From Astropecten irregularis (taxonomy: Eukaryota > Echinodermata > Asteroidea > Paxillosida > Astropectinidae): a stretch of 64,000 nt of DNA. Shown piece by piece: positions 1 to 11,210 of this stretch. The translations under genes were made by a program, and so were the position numbers. The notes beneath the pieces are model-generated. The model was not told the origin of the DNA and searched no databases. It worked only from the letters and a program-made list of their open reading frames with translations. Where the stretch lies: assembly GCA_963971285.1 (NCBI GenBank), contig OZ020244.1, positions 30,380,001-30,444,000 of the forward strand. Reading direction: 5' to 3'. Each line of letters begins with the position of its first letter. The stretch's first letter is position 1.

Positions 1-240
1 AAGACTCTTAATCACATATTGTTTCTCCTCACCCAGGAGTATTTAGGTACCTGTGAGGGTAGAGATGGGTTTGTGTGCTTGATGTGGTCTGCAGTCAGCT
101 GGGGGGGGGGGCTGTTTACTCCTCTGGGAGTTGAGATGGTTTCAGGAATGTTAACGGGGCCGATGACCAAGGAAAATAATAATTGTAAGCGCTGTGATTT
201 AGTTTACTATTAAAAAAGAGCGTTTTATCTTTCTGTCAAG
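1..240 (+). other. ACTR8 intron entering the window
   Basis: This stretch is the 3' end of an ACTR8 intron. It closes with a pyrimidine-rich tract and an AG at 239-240, directly before the first recognisable ACTR8 exon. A short G run lies near 101-110. No coding sequence matching the upstream ACTR8 residues was found here, so the 5' third of the gene lies left of the window. Confidence 0.7.
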
Positions 241-3200
241 GTTTTGTACCTGCAGCCAAAGGATTGTTACAACATTCACTGGCCAATCAGACGAGGCCTG
301 TTGAACTTGCACCGAGGGGCGGGGGGTTCCCTGACGAGCGTCTTGCAGGACGAGGAGACCATCTGGGGCACAGCCTTGCAGGAGAAGCTGAATATACCCT
401 TGAAGGACCTCAGTGTAAGCCCGTTGCAATGATTGTAAAAGGTTATCATATAACAGTACTTACCAGTACACTTTTCCTGATCTAACATGACATAACCTGC
501 GTACTTTTGAGCTCACTTGGCCTTCTGAGTCACAAGGAAATGTATTCTGTAGTTTTGATCTCCCTGAGGGGTAAGCTGTTGGTCGTATTCTTGTCTATGA
601 AATAAAATGAAGTATTTGGGGCAGAAATATGTTAAGAGGAAGTTTCTACCATCACTGTCTTTATCTGGTGCAAATTTTATGATAATAATTCATTGAACAT
701 TTTGTAATGCCAGTCTCATTTCTTCCTTATACATGTACATTGATATTGTCATCAATAATCATCAATAAGAATCAGTCATAATCATCACCATCCTCAGCTC
801 ACCTTCAAAACCATCACCATTCTCACCACCATTCTTCAATATCATTCATTATGAAGTTTATAGCCAGATTCTGATGTACTGAAAGATAGCTAGGCCATAC
901 CGAGTATAGTACAGTCTGCCCCCCAGTAGTGAACATGCAATGTAGATGTAACTTAGTACAATCTCGGATGAAACAATGTATCCCAAATAGCAAACTTGGC
1001 ATCCAAAAAGATGCCCTGACCGAGATCAACTTGCTAAAATCCCTCGACCCTCATCACTATTGCCACCATCTTCCAAGTGTGTAATTCCTGAGATGAAGTG
1101 ATGTTCTGATGAATATTTTGTTCCTCTTCTTGCAGCATTACCGTGCCATTCTGGTGATTCCAGATATCTATCACCGGCCACATGTCAAGGAATTGATGAA
1201 TCTTCTGCTACTCAGGATGGGATTTGGGGCTGCCATTGTCCATCAGGTACACTTGATGAACATTTTGAATCCCAACCATCATCCTCCCAAATCACCCCAG
1301 CAGTGACAAGGGGCACTATGAAGGACATGGGAGTCAGGACTGTAGAGCTCAGGCACTGGAACTTTATGTACGGGGCTTGATGTGGCCCAACTTGGTTCAA
1401 GTTCCCCCCAAGAAAATGAAGGAACGTCTTATTATTGACTTACACAATGGGTTGGGATAGTTGTTGTTCGAAATATGTGAATTGAATTGAAATGTCAAAA
1501 TTTAGTTTTAACGTATGGGCAAATGATAGGACAGTATTTATGGTGCAGAGTACCACTAATCCATGATGCGTATATCAAAAATTGTTTTGTACAAGCCATT
1601 TCATAAACATAAACTTGGACGCAAACTGCATGGTCCCCATGACTCAGCACGGACCTATGGTCATCACACACAGTAATCTAACAAATGAGAAGTATAGGAG
1701 GGTAACCGGACTGTTCAAATGCCGCTGGACTGTGATTTTACCTGCATTTGTTTGGTGCATAACACACATTGCTCACATTCTCTGTTCTTTCCCATTATTC
1801 TAGGAGTCAGTACTAGCCACCTATGGCAGTGGACTGAGCAGTGCTTGCGTCGTTGATGTCGGTGACCAGAAGACCAGTGTCTGTTGTGTTGAGGATGGCC
1901 TATCCCACAGAAATACAAGGTACCAGTTGAAACTCCTCTCATGACAGCCTAGTTCAGTGGATATGGCTTTGAAACCTATTGGATAGATAACTTGAACATT
2001 TTGTGGGGGAAAAATGAAAGTTATACGTAAATCTGTGAACATTTCTGTTTGGGTATGTTACCGATCCTGTACTGTACCTTAAGCTTGAACTCTTTACAGG
2101 TCTTATTCCTCTGGCAAAGATGCTCTTACATACTTACTCATTTGAAACCTGCAGGTTGTGCATGACCTATGGAGGCAGTGATGTAACCCGATGTTTTACC
2201 TGGTTGTTGGAGAGAGCCTTCTTTCCTTACCAGGAGTGCCAGCCTGCCAAGACCATGGATGCTTTGCTGCTACTAGAGCTCAAAGAGACATTCTGCCATC
2301 TGGATCAGGTATAAACCTTCCTCCTGCTGCTCTTATCTACTCAGCTTGACCTCAAGGAGCTGTTACCAATAGGACATATTGAAACCAAAAATCAATGAAG
2401 TGCCAGCCACAAGCAATATGTGTTATACAAAATTTATAGGCTGAAGCTCTACATTTGAATGGCCACAATAATTTAGTTTTGCAGAGTATAACCAGATTGA
2501 TTTGAGTAAAACCAGACTGACTTGCCAACATATGTTCACCTGATGTATACAGGCTGTGATTGGTGTAAGATTCAAAGAACATGAATGAACCGACTGGTAG
2601 AAAATATCATTGAATGTGATGGAGTAGCATTGGCTTATTAAGATATCTTAAATATAATTTTAGTAAAAACACTTCTATTTTAAGGTCTTTAGAGATGATG
2701 CAAAATCATAGAGCTATATTAAAATTACTAGAGCGCTAGCTCCGTGTATAAAGTGATGCCTGCTGGGCGCATCCATGTTTGTGCGCAAACCTATGGAAAA
2801 CACAACATTTTGTACGGTTTTTGTACGTTCATTTGCATATCTGCGTTGTGTTCTATACAGGTGCGTTATCGATGCCAAATACGCCCGGAATCCAATGCAC
2901 CTTCAGTAAATGCGCATTTCATTTAGGGCCGTGCGCGCACACGCTCTGCACTTCAGTCACGGCGCAATGATTCCAAGCGTCATCAAGACGTGCTTTGAGC
3001 AAGGCATTCCAGTCAAAAAATTCCTTGTTCTACAGACACGCACATAAATTCAAAATGACTGCGCCCAGGACGGCTTCAAAGCGTCTACGCACGGAGAACG
3101 CAGACTAGCGCTCTAGTAATTTTGATATAGCTCTATGTGCAAAATATACTCCAATTGGCAAACTGCTGGCTGGACCATTTGCCTCTCCTCTGATCAGTTT

Positions 3201-6200
3201 GAAACCTTCTCTTATCAGGACCTAGATGGGGCACAGCTCCTAGACTTCCATGTGCGCTATCCCAACCAGCCTACCTTGATGTACCAGCTGAAGCTGGGTG
3301 ACGAGACCCTCCAGGCACCCATGGGCTTGTTCTACCCGCTGATCTTCGGCATCATTGGAGAGAAGATGACCTACACCCAGCAGAGGAACCAGGGAGACTC
3401 GGAGGACGTGCATGATGAGCTTTACCTGCTGCAAACACAGAGAGAACAACAACAGGTAGCCGAATATTTCATTACTGTCATTTTTCGTTTTTATTGCATT
3501 CAAACTAATTTCTGAAAAGTGAACAAAGCTCCTGATGCATATCGTACATGCGCTCTACCAACTGAGTTATCCAGCCCTATGTTGGTATGTTCCCAATAGT
3601 CAATTATCTTTGTTCATTTGGCAGTCAGAAGCCATGAAACCATGCACACACTGCCATATCCCAAGGATCATGCCATCGATATGCGTAGCAATGCTGCAAC
3701 CTGGGAAAGGTACATGGGGGATCACTCAAAGAGGATATGGCGGTGAGTGCGTACTGCGTAGTTTCATGGCTTGTGACTGCCAAATGAACAAAGATAATTG
3801 ACTATTGGGAACACCACCAACATAGGGTTGGATAGCTGATTTGGTAGAGTGCCTGTACAGTATTCAGGAGGTTGCCGGTTCGAATCCTGCTCCAGTCAAT
3901 TTTTCTTGGTTCACTTTTCAATGACTTTAAATTCAGTCAGTTTCCTTTGTAGTTGTTCGATGATCAAACCAATTTCTATTGGAATCAAATATGATTGATA
4001 ACCATTCAAACATTGGTCAGTGCTGTTATTCTGTCATTCAATCTCCCGCAGTCGGCCAAAAGCAAAACTGGCAACGCGGCCAATTCCGACTCCACCGGTC
4101 AGAATGCGGACAACCTGCTGACGTCATCGGGGAGCCAGCTGTCCAGTTCGCCCACTGGACAATCCCAGAGCGACTTGATCCAGGCGGAGGAAGCTCCACC
4201 CCCTACCATCTCCAGACGCATCTCCACGTCCCAGTCGCTGGACAAGCCATTGGGCCTAGACCAGGCCATCCTGCATAGCATCGACTGCTGCTGTAAGTCC
4301 AGCTGACATGTGAACCCACATCAGGCATGATGAGTCACAAGGCTTTCCATTTTTTTTCATGCTTGAGAAATTTCTCAAGGATTCGCCGGGGACATCGGTC
4401 ACTCTCAAGCATTGGTGTCCTTTCACACAATGACAATTTTGTAAGATTTCTCAAGCATGAAAAAAAAACTCAAGTTTTTTAAGCATCGTATTAAAAGGCC
4501 TAAAGCTGACACTGAGTAACTTTAATACAAGCCATTCCAAAGTTGTTGTTCAATGCAATCCATATCAATACAGATTTCTGATGATTTCACCCCAAAATGT
4601 CCCTGTTTTGGCTATAGATCTAAATAATCTTCCAAATTAAACAGCTAAATATGTTCTCATTGCATATATGCATGTATAAAATTGAATACCGGTAAATTCA
4701 TTCTGTAGGATCTGGGGCCGATTTCATAAAACTTACGACGCGTCGCAGAGTTTAGACGCATCCTTTCTCTATGGACTCACCGCATAGATGCGACGCGTCG
4801 CAGCTATGACGGGTCGCAAATCGAGTTGCGACGCGTCGCAGAGCTTTATGAAATCGTCCCCTGGGCACATACATTGGGCCAACTTCAAAACCAGCCAAAA
4901 AAAGAAATTAAGGCTTTGCATGGTGACTTTTGGTATTTGGCTAGAGGTCTCCTGATGACTAAAGCAGGCTAGTCGAAACATTGAGACCTTACGAGAAGTG
5001 CAAACGAAATAGAAGTGCAAAGTTCGAACGATTCTTACATGGTGTTTCTGCAAACCAATCACAAGCCTAATACTGCCAATGTTCAGTATGCGTACTAACA
5101 GTACCGGCCCTCAATGGCCAATGGAATCCCTACACAAAAAAGTCAAGTTATAGAATTAGGACAGATGAACTTTGAAAATTCTCCCATTTTTATGGCCTCG
5201 TATTTCTGCGCAGTAATATTTAGGGTGAGTACATGTATGCTGCAAGTTCAAGATATTAGGTGCTGAATGAAAATGTCCACAAAAAATCCTAATGTTATAT
5301 CTATTGATCAGAATAAGAAAAAATTTCAAATTCTTCATCTCACCAGCGTCGGATGAAACCAAGAAGAAGATGTACAGTTGCATTTTGGTGGTGGGCGGAG
5401 GGTTGAGCCATTTCCAGGGGGCGGCAGACATGCTGCAGCATCGTGTCCAGACCAAGATGCCACCGTCATTCCGCAAGGTGGTCGACAAGGTGGAGGTCAT
5501 CTGCAAATCAAAGGTGAGGACATAAATTAAGTCTGGGTGGAATTCACTGCTTGATCGTTCACTAGTTAAAGTTCTGTGTCCATGATGAGCTGCCCAAGTG
5601 TCCGACATGTGCTAGCTGATGCCAGCAATGGAGAGAGAACTTAAACTTACTGTACTGTACTGTACTGTTGAGCCTACAGTGAAGTCCTGTCTCAGGCTGA
5701 GTCAATCCCACACTTGTTAGTACACTTTGTTATAAAGAACCAGCACTTCAGTTTCTTTGTTGGGCCTGTGCAGTCTAAACATCATTCCGATTTTACCCTA
5801 TTCTATGATGAGACTCATCGGATCTTGGCCCAATTTCATGGCGAGCTTCATGCTGCAGAATTCAGCGCTCATTTTCCGCTTACAGTGTTAGCATCAAATG
5901 TCTACGCTAGCCAAGTAAGCAACTTGAGAAATCCTCAGTTACACAAACTATGCATGTGCACAACTGGAAATTCCTTGCGACTCCATGAAATAGGATCTCG
6001 TAAGCACTTAATATGCTGCTTCCTTAAGCGCTGATTCTATGCTTACAGTAAGCACTGGCATGAAATTGGCCCCAAGCTCAATAACAAGCGTACAGAAAGA
6101 AAATATGCCACTTTTTCCACATATTAAATTCATGTCCTTTTTGTTTTCAGGATCTTGATCCACGGATGACATGTTGGAAAGGAGGTACAGTCCTAGCCTG

Positions 6201-6294
6201 TCTGGATACAGCTCAAGAATTATGGATCAAAGACAGTGAATGGAAAGCACACGGACTCAAAGTGCTGAGGGAACGGTCACCATTTGTCTGGTGA
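241..6294 (+). CDS. ACTR8: Actin-related protein 8 (INO80 complex subunit), 5' end missing
   Basis: The spliced exons encode the C-terminal 447 residues of ARP8, an actin-fold subunit of the nuclear INO80 chromatin remodeller that helps bind nucleosomes and linker DNA. Exons are 241-414, 1136-1246, 1804-1919, 2155-2308, 3219-3455, 4052-4292, 5347-5513 and 6151-6294; all junctions are GT-AG and keep phase. Recognisable family segments in order are DCYNIHWPIRRG, VIPDIYHRPHVKEL, GDQKTSVCCVEDG, YGGSDVTRCF, KETFCHLDQ, LGDETLQAPMGLFYP, GLDQAILHSIDCC, ILVVGGGLSHFQGA and a C-terminal PFVW before TGA at 6292-6294. Exon 4052-4292 carries a Ser/Gln-rich low-complexity insert where vertebrate ARP8 is also variable. 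Human ARP8 is 624 aa, so about 170 N-terminal residues lie outside the window. It converges on SELENOK. Identification is from remembered family sequence; the first exon could begin a few bases off. Confidence 0.95.
2712..3137. mobile_element. MITE-like element, about 426 bp, in ACTR8 intron
   Basis: Terminal inverted repeats of about 35 bp match closely: AGAGCTATATTAAAATTACT on the left and the complement of the run ending ATTTTGATATAGCTCT on the right. Both arms continue into an AGAGCGCTAG motif. The interior is rich in GCGC and TGCGCA motifs and has no long reading frame. It lies wholly in the intron between exons 2155-2308 and 3219-3455. Superfamily is not determined. Confidence 0.75.
3549..3968 (+). 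mobile_element. tRNA-derived SINE (family A), head-to-head inverted arrangement
   Basis: The sense part at about 3820-3968 has an A-box-like segment (GGATAGCTGATTTGGTAGAG), a B box GGTTCGAATCC and a fixed tail ending CAGTCAGTTTCC. A reverse copy of the head occupies 3549-3640 and pairs with 3761-3853, leaving a central 120 bp body. The body (GATCACTCAAAGAGGATA region) recurs inverted at 30.74-30.85 kb. It sits in the ACTR8 intron between 3455 and 4052. Confidence 0.8.
4711..4862. mobile_element. Palindromic MITE with GACGCGTCGCAG motifs
   Basis: The left end reads GGGGCCGATTTCATAAAAC and the right end is its near inverse (TTTATGAAATCGTCCCC). The interior repeats the palindrome-rich GACGCGTCGCAG four times. 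The terminus matches several other element families in the window. It lies in the ACTR8 intron before exon 5347. Confidence 0.75.
5825..6075. mobile_element. MITE with GGGGCCAATTTCATG terminus
   Basis: The element begins near TTGGCCCAATTTCATGGC and ends GGCATGAAATTGGCCCC, giving inverted termini. It lies in the last ACTR8 intron. The interior resembles copies at 31.45, 34.44, 36.54 and 60.6 kb (segments such as GATTCTATGCTTAC). Confidence 0.65.
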
Positions 6295-6357
6295 AGTCGT
6301 TCAAGACATAGTATGTACACGGATGGCCAGCCTGTGGGATTTTGTATACAAAATGAT

Positions 6358-6473
6358 AATAGGAGACTTTGGAGTCTTCTAGTGCGCATGCTCAACAATT
6401 ATCCGGCCATGCTCAGAGCTAGCAAAAAAGAGACGTTAGTCTGCTGTCACCAATGTCTCAAAAGTCTCCCATT
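6358..6473. mobile_element. Degenerate GGAGACTTTGGAG foldback element in ACTR8 3' UTR
   Basis: Inverted ends GGAGACTTTGGAG and AAAAGTCTCCCATT enclose about 90 bp containing TGCGCATGC. It is a diverged member of the foldback family with well-preserved copies at 13.55, 26.67, 43.22, 48.54 and 52.81 kb. Confidence 0.6.
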
Positions 6474-6873
6474 GTATTCAATGCATTTTTTTTATTATAC
6501 CTTCACTACTACACACTTCCGGCCTATCCACAAAAGAGTCGTCTGTGTAAGGCGTTGGGGGAAGTAGCGTTAAAGTCAACTAGTAGACAGTCTGGAACCC
6601 AGTATTGTCACCTACATTCCTTGTAACAATGGAATCCTTCCAGCTGGGTCAGCTCACACTGTTCTATCTTGGCTAACATCGTTGGAGTGGAATGGTGATC
6701 CTCTGAGCCATGACGTTGGGTCCTGGTTATGCTTCTGAAAGAAACCAAAACTGCCAAATAGTACACTCAACATGGTCAAGTGGTATTAAGACTTGAACTA
6801 TGCACAGCAAAAAATTCAGTTAGGGTCTCTTTCTTTCTGTAGAGGCCTTGTACTGTAACATTGTCATTTTGAA

Positions 6874-6879
6874 AATAAA
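6874..6879 (+). promoter_or_regulatory. ACTR8 poly(A) signal (AATAAA)
   Basis: A canonical AATAAA lies 580 bp after the ACTR8 stop codon and is the first one downstream in sense orientation. The intervening 3' UTR contains a degenerate copy of the GGAGACTTTGGAG foldback element at 6358-6473. Use of this site is inferred. Confidence 0.6.
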
Positions 6880-7051
6880 GTACATGTACATTTGGTGAGA
6901 AACCGAATTGTTCAATTTCTCTGGTTATTGATGGTACTGAAGAATGTTATAGATGTGTGTATGAGATTCTGGAGGTCTGTGAATTACACAGAGAAAGAGT
7001 GAGGTCATGGATGTGTGAATGCCCACTGTCCGAGGCCATAGCCTCGGTTCA

Positions 7052-7206
7052 GGGGCCCATTTTACTAACTCTTTGCGATTATCGCTAAAGACCAAATCCA
7101 TTGCTAAACAGAAAATTACTACGCAAAGGAGCAATCAATTTTCCGTTTAGCGATGGATTTGGGCTTTAGCGATGATCACAAAACGTTAGTGAAATCTATC
7201 GGCCCC
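7052..7206. mobile_element. Palindromic MITE between ACTR8 and SELENOK 3' ends
   Basis: The ends are GGGGCCCATTTTACTAAC and GTTAGTGAAATCTATCGGCCCC. Internal arms also pair (CGCTAAAGACCAAATCCATTG against TGGATTTGGGCTTTAGCG). It lies in the intergenic interval. Confidence 0.75.
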
Positions 7207-7621
7207 AGGATTGTTTTATATACTGCTGTGCTAAACGGCAAGCCGTGCAATGGGAAACAAGATTTCTAGAGAGACGTTCCACTAGTTCCAAGAGGGAAGG
7301 ACCGGAGCTACTGATCTCAGAATACCAAGAGAAAGATGAAAATGCCACCAACCGATAGTGAAACAGCACGGACGGACACGCAGCTCACATCGCATTACAA
7401 CCTGCAGTGAAAAAAGAAGCACACATAATATTTCTTTCAGACAAAAAAACATACCGGTAGTTCAAATTTCATTCTATGGTCACTGGTAAACGTGGTAAAG
7501 GCTAACATTAATACAGGAGATAAATTGGTTATAAGAAGGGTGACAATTATGGCATAGGGTTATTTGGGTATTATAATACAATAACATGTATTGTGAACAA
7601 TTATTGGCTATACTTACACTT
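7207..7621. other. Unassigned intergenic sequence
   Basis: I see no gene, tandem repeat or palindrome in this stretch between the ACTR8 and SELENOK transcription units. Confidence 0.5.
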
Positions 7622-7726
7622 ACAGCGCACGCGCACGCAATACAACGCGCGCATGCTCACAACTGCGCAAGCATGGTTTGAGCGTGCGCTGTTGACTCAA
7701 GACCGACTCTCCAAAAGTCTCCCATT
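7622..7726. mobile_element. Half copy of GGAGACTTTGGAG foldback element
   Basis: The right arm (GCTGTTGACTCAAGACCG followed by TCTCCAAAAGTCTCCCATT) and the GCGCACGCGCACGC interior are present. The left arm is missing. Confidence 0.65.
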
Positions 7727-8383
7727 AGTTGCTGCTTCTGCTAGATCTTGAGGAAAATCACAATCCCACAGAAGTACAAAATGCGGTATAATAAACAAGC
7801 TGGAGTAATTAAGCGAGATTAATGTAAAATAGGATTTATTTCATACCAAAGTTTCCCCATTAATTTCTCAGTTGTTTTCTGCCACCAATTTTCTTTGTAC
7901 ATGGTGCTGTACACTGCACAGTATGCCGAGCAGGAATGGATTCACTCCAAAGGCATACCACAGGTTCATTTTAGTTTGGACTGGAGCTACATGTAAGATG
8001 GGCAAGCAGACCTGTTTTAATAAAGTTAGTACAAATGTACTGTTTCCAATCCTTCCAAATCTTAGAAATGAAGTTTGGCATGTTTGGAGTGGTCAGGGCA
8101 CAATCTGTCATGTTTCCATAATACTTGCACTATGTACAGATCGATGTACATGGTGCAAGAAATAGAATTAGCATAATAATAACCTTAACATGCAGTAAAT
8201 ATTATTCACAATGTCATAAATTAACATCCGTAGACTATGATGCAGTAGGGTCATGCAGTTTTTAGATGACAATGAAATACAATCCAATATGATTCATTAA
8301 CAAATACAACAAAAATTGGTTCTACACTTAACTCAGTTAAATCTGAATAGTATCTTGAACAAATGCTTTTTACATTGCATATA

Positions 8384-8634
8384 AACACCCCAGTTTGAAT
8401 TTCCCAGATTATAAAGACTCTGTTGCTATATCACATGATTCGGGGCAAGCTTTTGCATAGCAATACCCATCTCTGGAATGGACTGGTTCCTTTGTGCCAT
8501 TCTTATCCATTATAAACATTGTATTGGTGCAAACCGTCTGTTATGTATCTAAGCACAAGGTTGCCCAGAATCATGTGATATAGCAAGACATGACAGAGTG
8601 CTAGTCTGGGAAATTCAAATTGGGGTGTTTCTAT
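8384..8634. mobile_element. MITE with about 60-bp inverted repeats
   Basis: The left arm (ACACCCCAGTTTGAATTTCC, then TATATCACATGATTC) is the inverse of the right arm (GAATCATGTGATATAGCAAG, then AATTCAAATTGGGGTGT). The interior (GGGGCAAGCTTTTGCATAGC) recurs at 16.92-17.12 kb, and arm fragments recur at 43.49 and 47.95 kb. Confidence 0.75.
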
Positions 8635-9412
8635 GCAATGAAAGAAGTCTGTGTACCAGACACTATTCAGATCAAACTTGCAAAAATTGAGGGCAAGATG
8701 AACCACGATGAATGGATACAATTAAACTACGGAAAATCAGAGGGACGAAATGCCATTGATGAAAAAGCAACTTTCAAGTACAGCATTAAATACCGACAAG
8801 GCTAGTATAATTTGCAAAACATTGGATTTGATTCATGACCATTATTTACCCCATGCATCCATTCCACACCAAAAACCTATTTGATGACAGAACAATTCAT
8901 TTATATATTAACCCTTAATATTTACAACACGTACCATACATTAACAGGAAAAAATAACATAGGAAACGAAAAATCACGGAGCATCATTTTAAGGGCAAAG
9001 AAGGGGAAATTTTACACCATCTAGACCTCATGTTAATCGGCTTTTGTAATACTTTGAAGGGAATGATCAAAAGCATATTACACATACTTTTCAGATAACA
9101 AAAGCTCCATTGTTAACACTCCAGCGTTTTTTCCAAACAGGTTATTATTGCAAAATAAGTTTTGTTCAAATGAACTGTGGTGATTAACATAAAAAAACAA
9201 ATAACAACAACAATTGTAACACAAAAATGATTGGAACATTAAAAGGAACCCACAACCCTTCTCCCCCCTAAACAACAAACAAAAACAATAAAAAGATTTT
9301 TTAAATGACAAAACATTATTTGAAAATATTAAGTAAGATGCTTCTAATTAACACATACAATTAAACATTTGAACATGTAATGTATGTGTAAATGTAGATT
9401 TCTCAATTCACA
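8635..9412. other. AT-rich intergenic sequence
   Basis: This is A/T-rich sequence with short homopolymer runs and no supportable gene. It lies downstream of the proposed SELENOK SECIS, so it may be beyond the transcript end. Confidence 0.5.
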
Positions 9413-9466
9413 TATCTTGTGACTTCAGCAATTAAACTGTCATATTTTTCCTGAAGTCACAAGATA
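9413..9466. repeat. Perfect 16-bp inverted repeat (hairpin)
   Basis: TATCTTGTGACTTCAG at 9413-9428 is the exact inverse complement of 9451-9466, with a 22-nt A/T-rich loop. It lies just 3' of the SELENOK SECIS in transcript direction. It could be a small element remnant or an RNA hairpin. Confidence 0.8.
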
Positions 9467-9479
9467 TTTCTTGAAATAA

Positions 9480-9485
9480 TTTAAT
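9480..9485 (-). promoter_or_regulatory. Candidate SELENOK poly(A) signal (ATTAAA)
   Basis: On the minus strand ATTAAA lies about 20 nt after the proposed SECIS base stem. It is the common variant of the canonical signal. No AATAAA lies close by on this strand, so the assignment is tentative. Confidence 0.3.
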
Positions 9486-9502
9486 AATTTTTGTACAAGT
9501 TG

Positions 9503-9592
9503 ATTTCTCCACTTTTTTTTCATCGACCTGTGTGGATCCACATATCAGTGGCTTGTCCACTCAAGTGTCATTAGTGAGTGTGGAATACTGCA
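9503..9592 (-). promoter_or_regulatory. SECIS element, form 2 (selenocysteine insertion), of SELENOK
   Basis: On the minus strand the 5' core AUGAC is at 9571-9567 and the 3' core CGAU at 9525-9522. Between them helix II pairs 9566-9556 (ACUUGAGUGGA) with 9536-9526 (UCCACACAGGU), 10 of 11 positions pairing. The unpaired AA at 9554-9553 follows 13 nt after AUGA. A mini-stem CCAC (9551-9548) with GUGG (9541-9538) closes a 6-nt loop, which defines form 2. Outside the core, UUCCAC and GUGGA can form helix I. This structure recruits SBP2 and the Sec-specific elongation factor so that UGA is read as selenocysteine. It is about 2.3 kb (genomic) downstream of the SELENOK UGA on the same strand. Confidence 0.87.
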
Positions 9593-9779
9593 CACACTCT
9601 TAGCGGATCAACAACTTTCTTGAGTTGGGAAAAACAAAAACGTCAAAATTAGATGCTTTACAATAGACAAGACCGACCATCAAATGATGGCTGGAACATT
9701 TTCACATGTTTTTTTTAAGACACTTGCCTTACATTGTAGAATTATGGGATGATAAGAGATATAAATGTATTCTGATGTA

Positions 9780-9973
9780 CAGTGGAACGTCACTATAACA
9801 AACACACCAGGATGCACAGACATTGTTCGTTAAAGTGGTCGTTCATTAAAGTGAACAATGTTCAGCATGCCTTTACATTGTACACAAACAATTAACATAG
9901 GGAGCCAAGGATGATGTTTGGTATAGCCAAATGTTGGGTATAGCTATGTGTTTGTTATAGTGGCATTCCACTG
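9780..9973. mobile_element. Tigger/pogo-like MITE in SELENOK 3' region
   Basis: The left end CAGTGGAACGTCACTATAAC and the right end (TTATAGTGGCATTCCACTG) are inverted repeats, and each end is flanked by TA. TA target duplication with CAGTGG termini is typical of pogo/Tigger-type MITEs. Relatives lie at 27638-27803 and, as a fragment, at 21420-21463. Confidence 0.75.
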
Positions 9974-10059
9974 TACAGCCAAACGAAAAAGTCTGATTCA
10001 TTTAATTCTGACAAATCAACCAGACTTTCCCCCTGTTTGTACAATGTCTATTGATAGAC

Positions 10060-10250
10060 ATATGGCGTTTACGAAACAGAGGCTCGGGCTCCATTTTAGG
10101 CTTCGACTCAATTTGGCTGCAGTTCGGAAGTAGATTCTCTGGTTTGAAAAGGAAAATAGAGCTTCAGCTTCAATGAAAAACCACAACCCATATATTCAGC
10201 ATAGGATGTCAGAGCTGGAGCCTGGGCCTGAGCCTCCATTTCGTAAAAGC
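10060..10250. mobile_element. GAGCCT-ended interspersed element
   Basis: The core AAAATAGAGCTTCAGCTTC and GAAGTAGATTCTCTGGTTTG are shared with copies at 14.30, 29.62, 50.85 and 54.31 kb. The right end carries short GAGCCT-like hexamers (GGAGCCTGGGCCTGAGCCTC) before CGTAAAAG, and the left end mirrors it (ACGAAACAGAGGCTCGGGCT). Confidence 0.7.
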
Positions 10251-10679
10251 ACTATATTTATTTTCTTTTTTTTAATGCCATTTTGAAAGCTGTGCAAATG
10301 TCGACTTGGACAATTTGGATATTTATCTTCAACTTCTATTCTTCTGCTTGAAGCTCCTTCAGGGAGTTCCTTCTCGATCCGGATGATGAAGAAGAAGATG
10401 ATGAATGAGAAGTTTAAACGGCTCTGGTTGTCCGGTTATAGGACAGGTCTCCTTCCAAGGGGCGTTGTAAATCGAGGGCTGGCAAGGGGCTAACACTGGG
10501 TACTGCTGTGTCTGTTGAAAGCCTCTTTACTTTTGACGTTTTTCTTTTTAAATCCCGCGCCTGTTGCATGTAACTACAACAGGCGTTTACCTGGAAAATT
10601 AAAAAGGCAAACAAATAAAGATTGGTTTTGGATGAGGTCATTCAAAGGTAAAATACAATCTTCATTGTATTGTCTGCAC

Positions 10680-10950
10680 AAGTGGGTCCAATGACTCAGT
10701 GATAACTCATGGTTACTCATTATGACTCATTGCTCTCATCATGACTCACTGAGACTCAAAATAATCAGGCATGCAACTCAGACAACTCAAAATGAGGAAA
10801 ATCATTATGCAGGTTCTTTTTCTATTTTCAATGGCAGGAGTGTGATGAGAAAAACAAGAAAATCAACTGACCCGTTGGAAAGTTCCATGTCTGAATAATG
10901 AACTCCTCTGCCTGGATTGTGTTTCAGGCAGATATCTAGCCTTAAACCAG
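10680..10950. other. Short direct-repeat-rich sequence
   Basis: This stretch contains imperfect ATGACTCA/TGACTCAT repeats around 10688-10760 (AP-1-like motifs by sequence only). No gene was found. Confidence 0.4.
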
Positions 10951-11210
10951 GGGACAGTTTTCATTTTTTACATGGTTAAGCACAAAAATATTGCTAAGCA
11001 TCAAATGTCATGCTCAGTAAAACAAACAATCATTGTAATTTTCATTTGATATTCATGGTCAGCGAGCAGCAGCCAAAGAACAATCACAAGGGAAACGCAA
11101 TACATTGAAATTTGGTTGTTAATACTGTTTCTATTCAGACAGAAATTTAATGGTTAGCACATTTTTGTAATGCTAAAGAAGGACGGTGAAATTGGTCCCA
11201 GGTTAACAAC
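10951..11210. mobile_element. Diverged MITE (AATTTCATG family)
   Basis: The interior segments GCACAAAAATATTGCTAAGC, TTTGATATTCATGGTCAG and AAAGAACAATCACAAG match the better preserved copy at 33.39-33.61 kb. The right end GGTGAAATTGGTCCC is a worn terminus. Confidence 0.65.

Larger units (their letters stand above)
9486..10590 (-). other. SELENOK: Proposed SELENOK 3' UTR exon
   Basis: On the minus strand a strong 3' splice site (TTTTTAATTTTCCAG) ends at 10591, opening an exon that starts GTAAACG at 10590 and would run to the SECIS. Joined to the AG at 11868 it yields AGG TAA, exactly the Arg-stop that also results if the intron is retained. The exon contains the Tigger-like and GAGCCT-ended elements. 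The exon is inferred from splice signals only. Confidence 0.4.

Noticed and set aside
19-60. Short EYL-like exon of ACTR8 after CTCACCCAG
   Set aside because: The similarity is three residues only and no donor would connect it in frame to the exon at 241.
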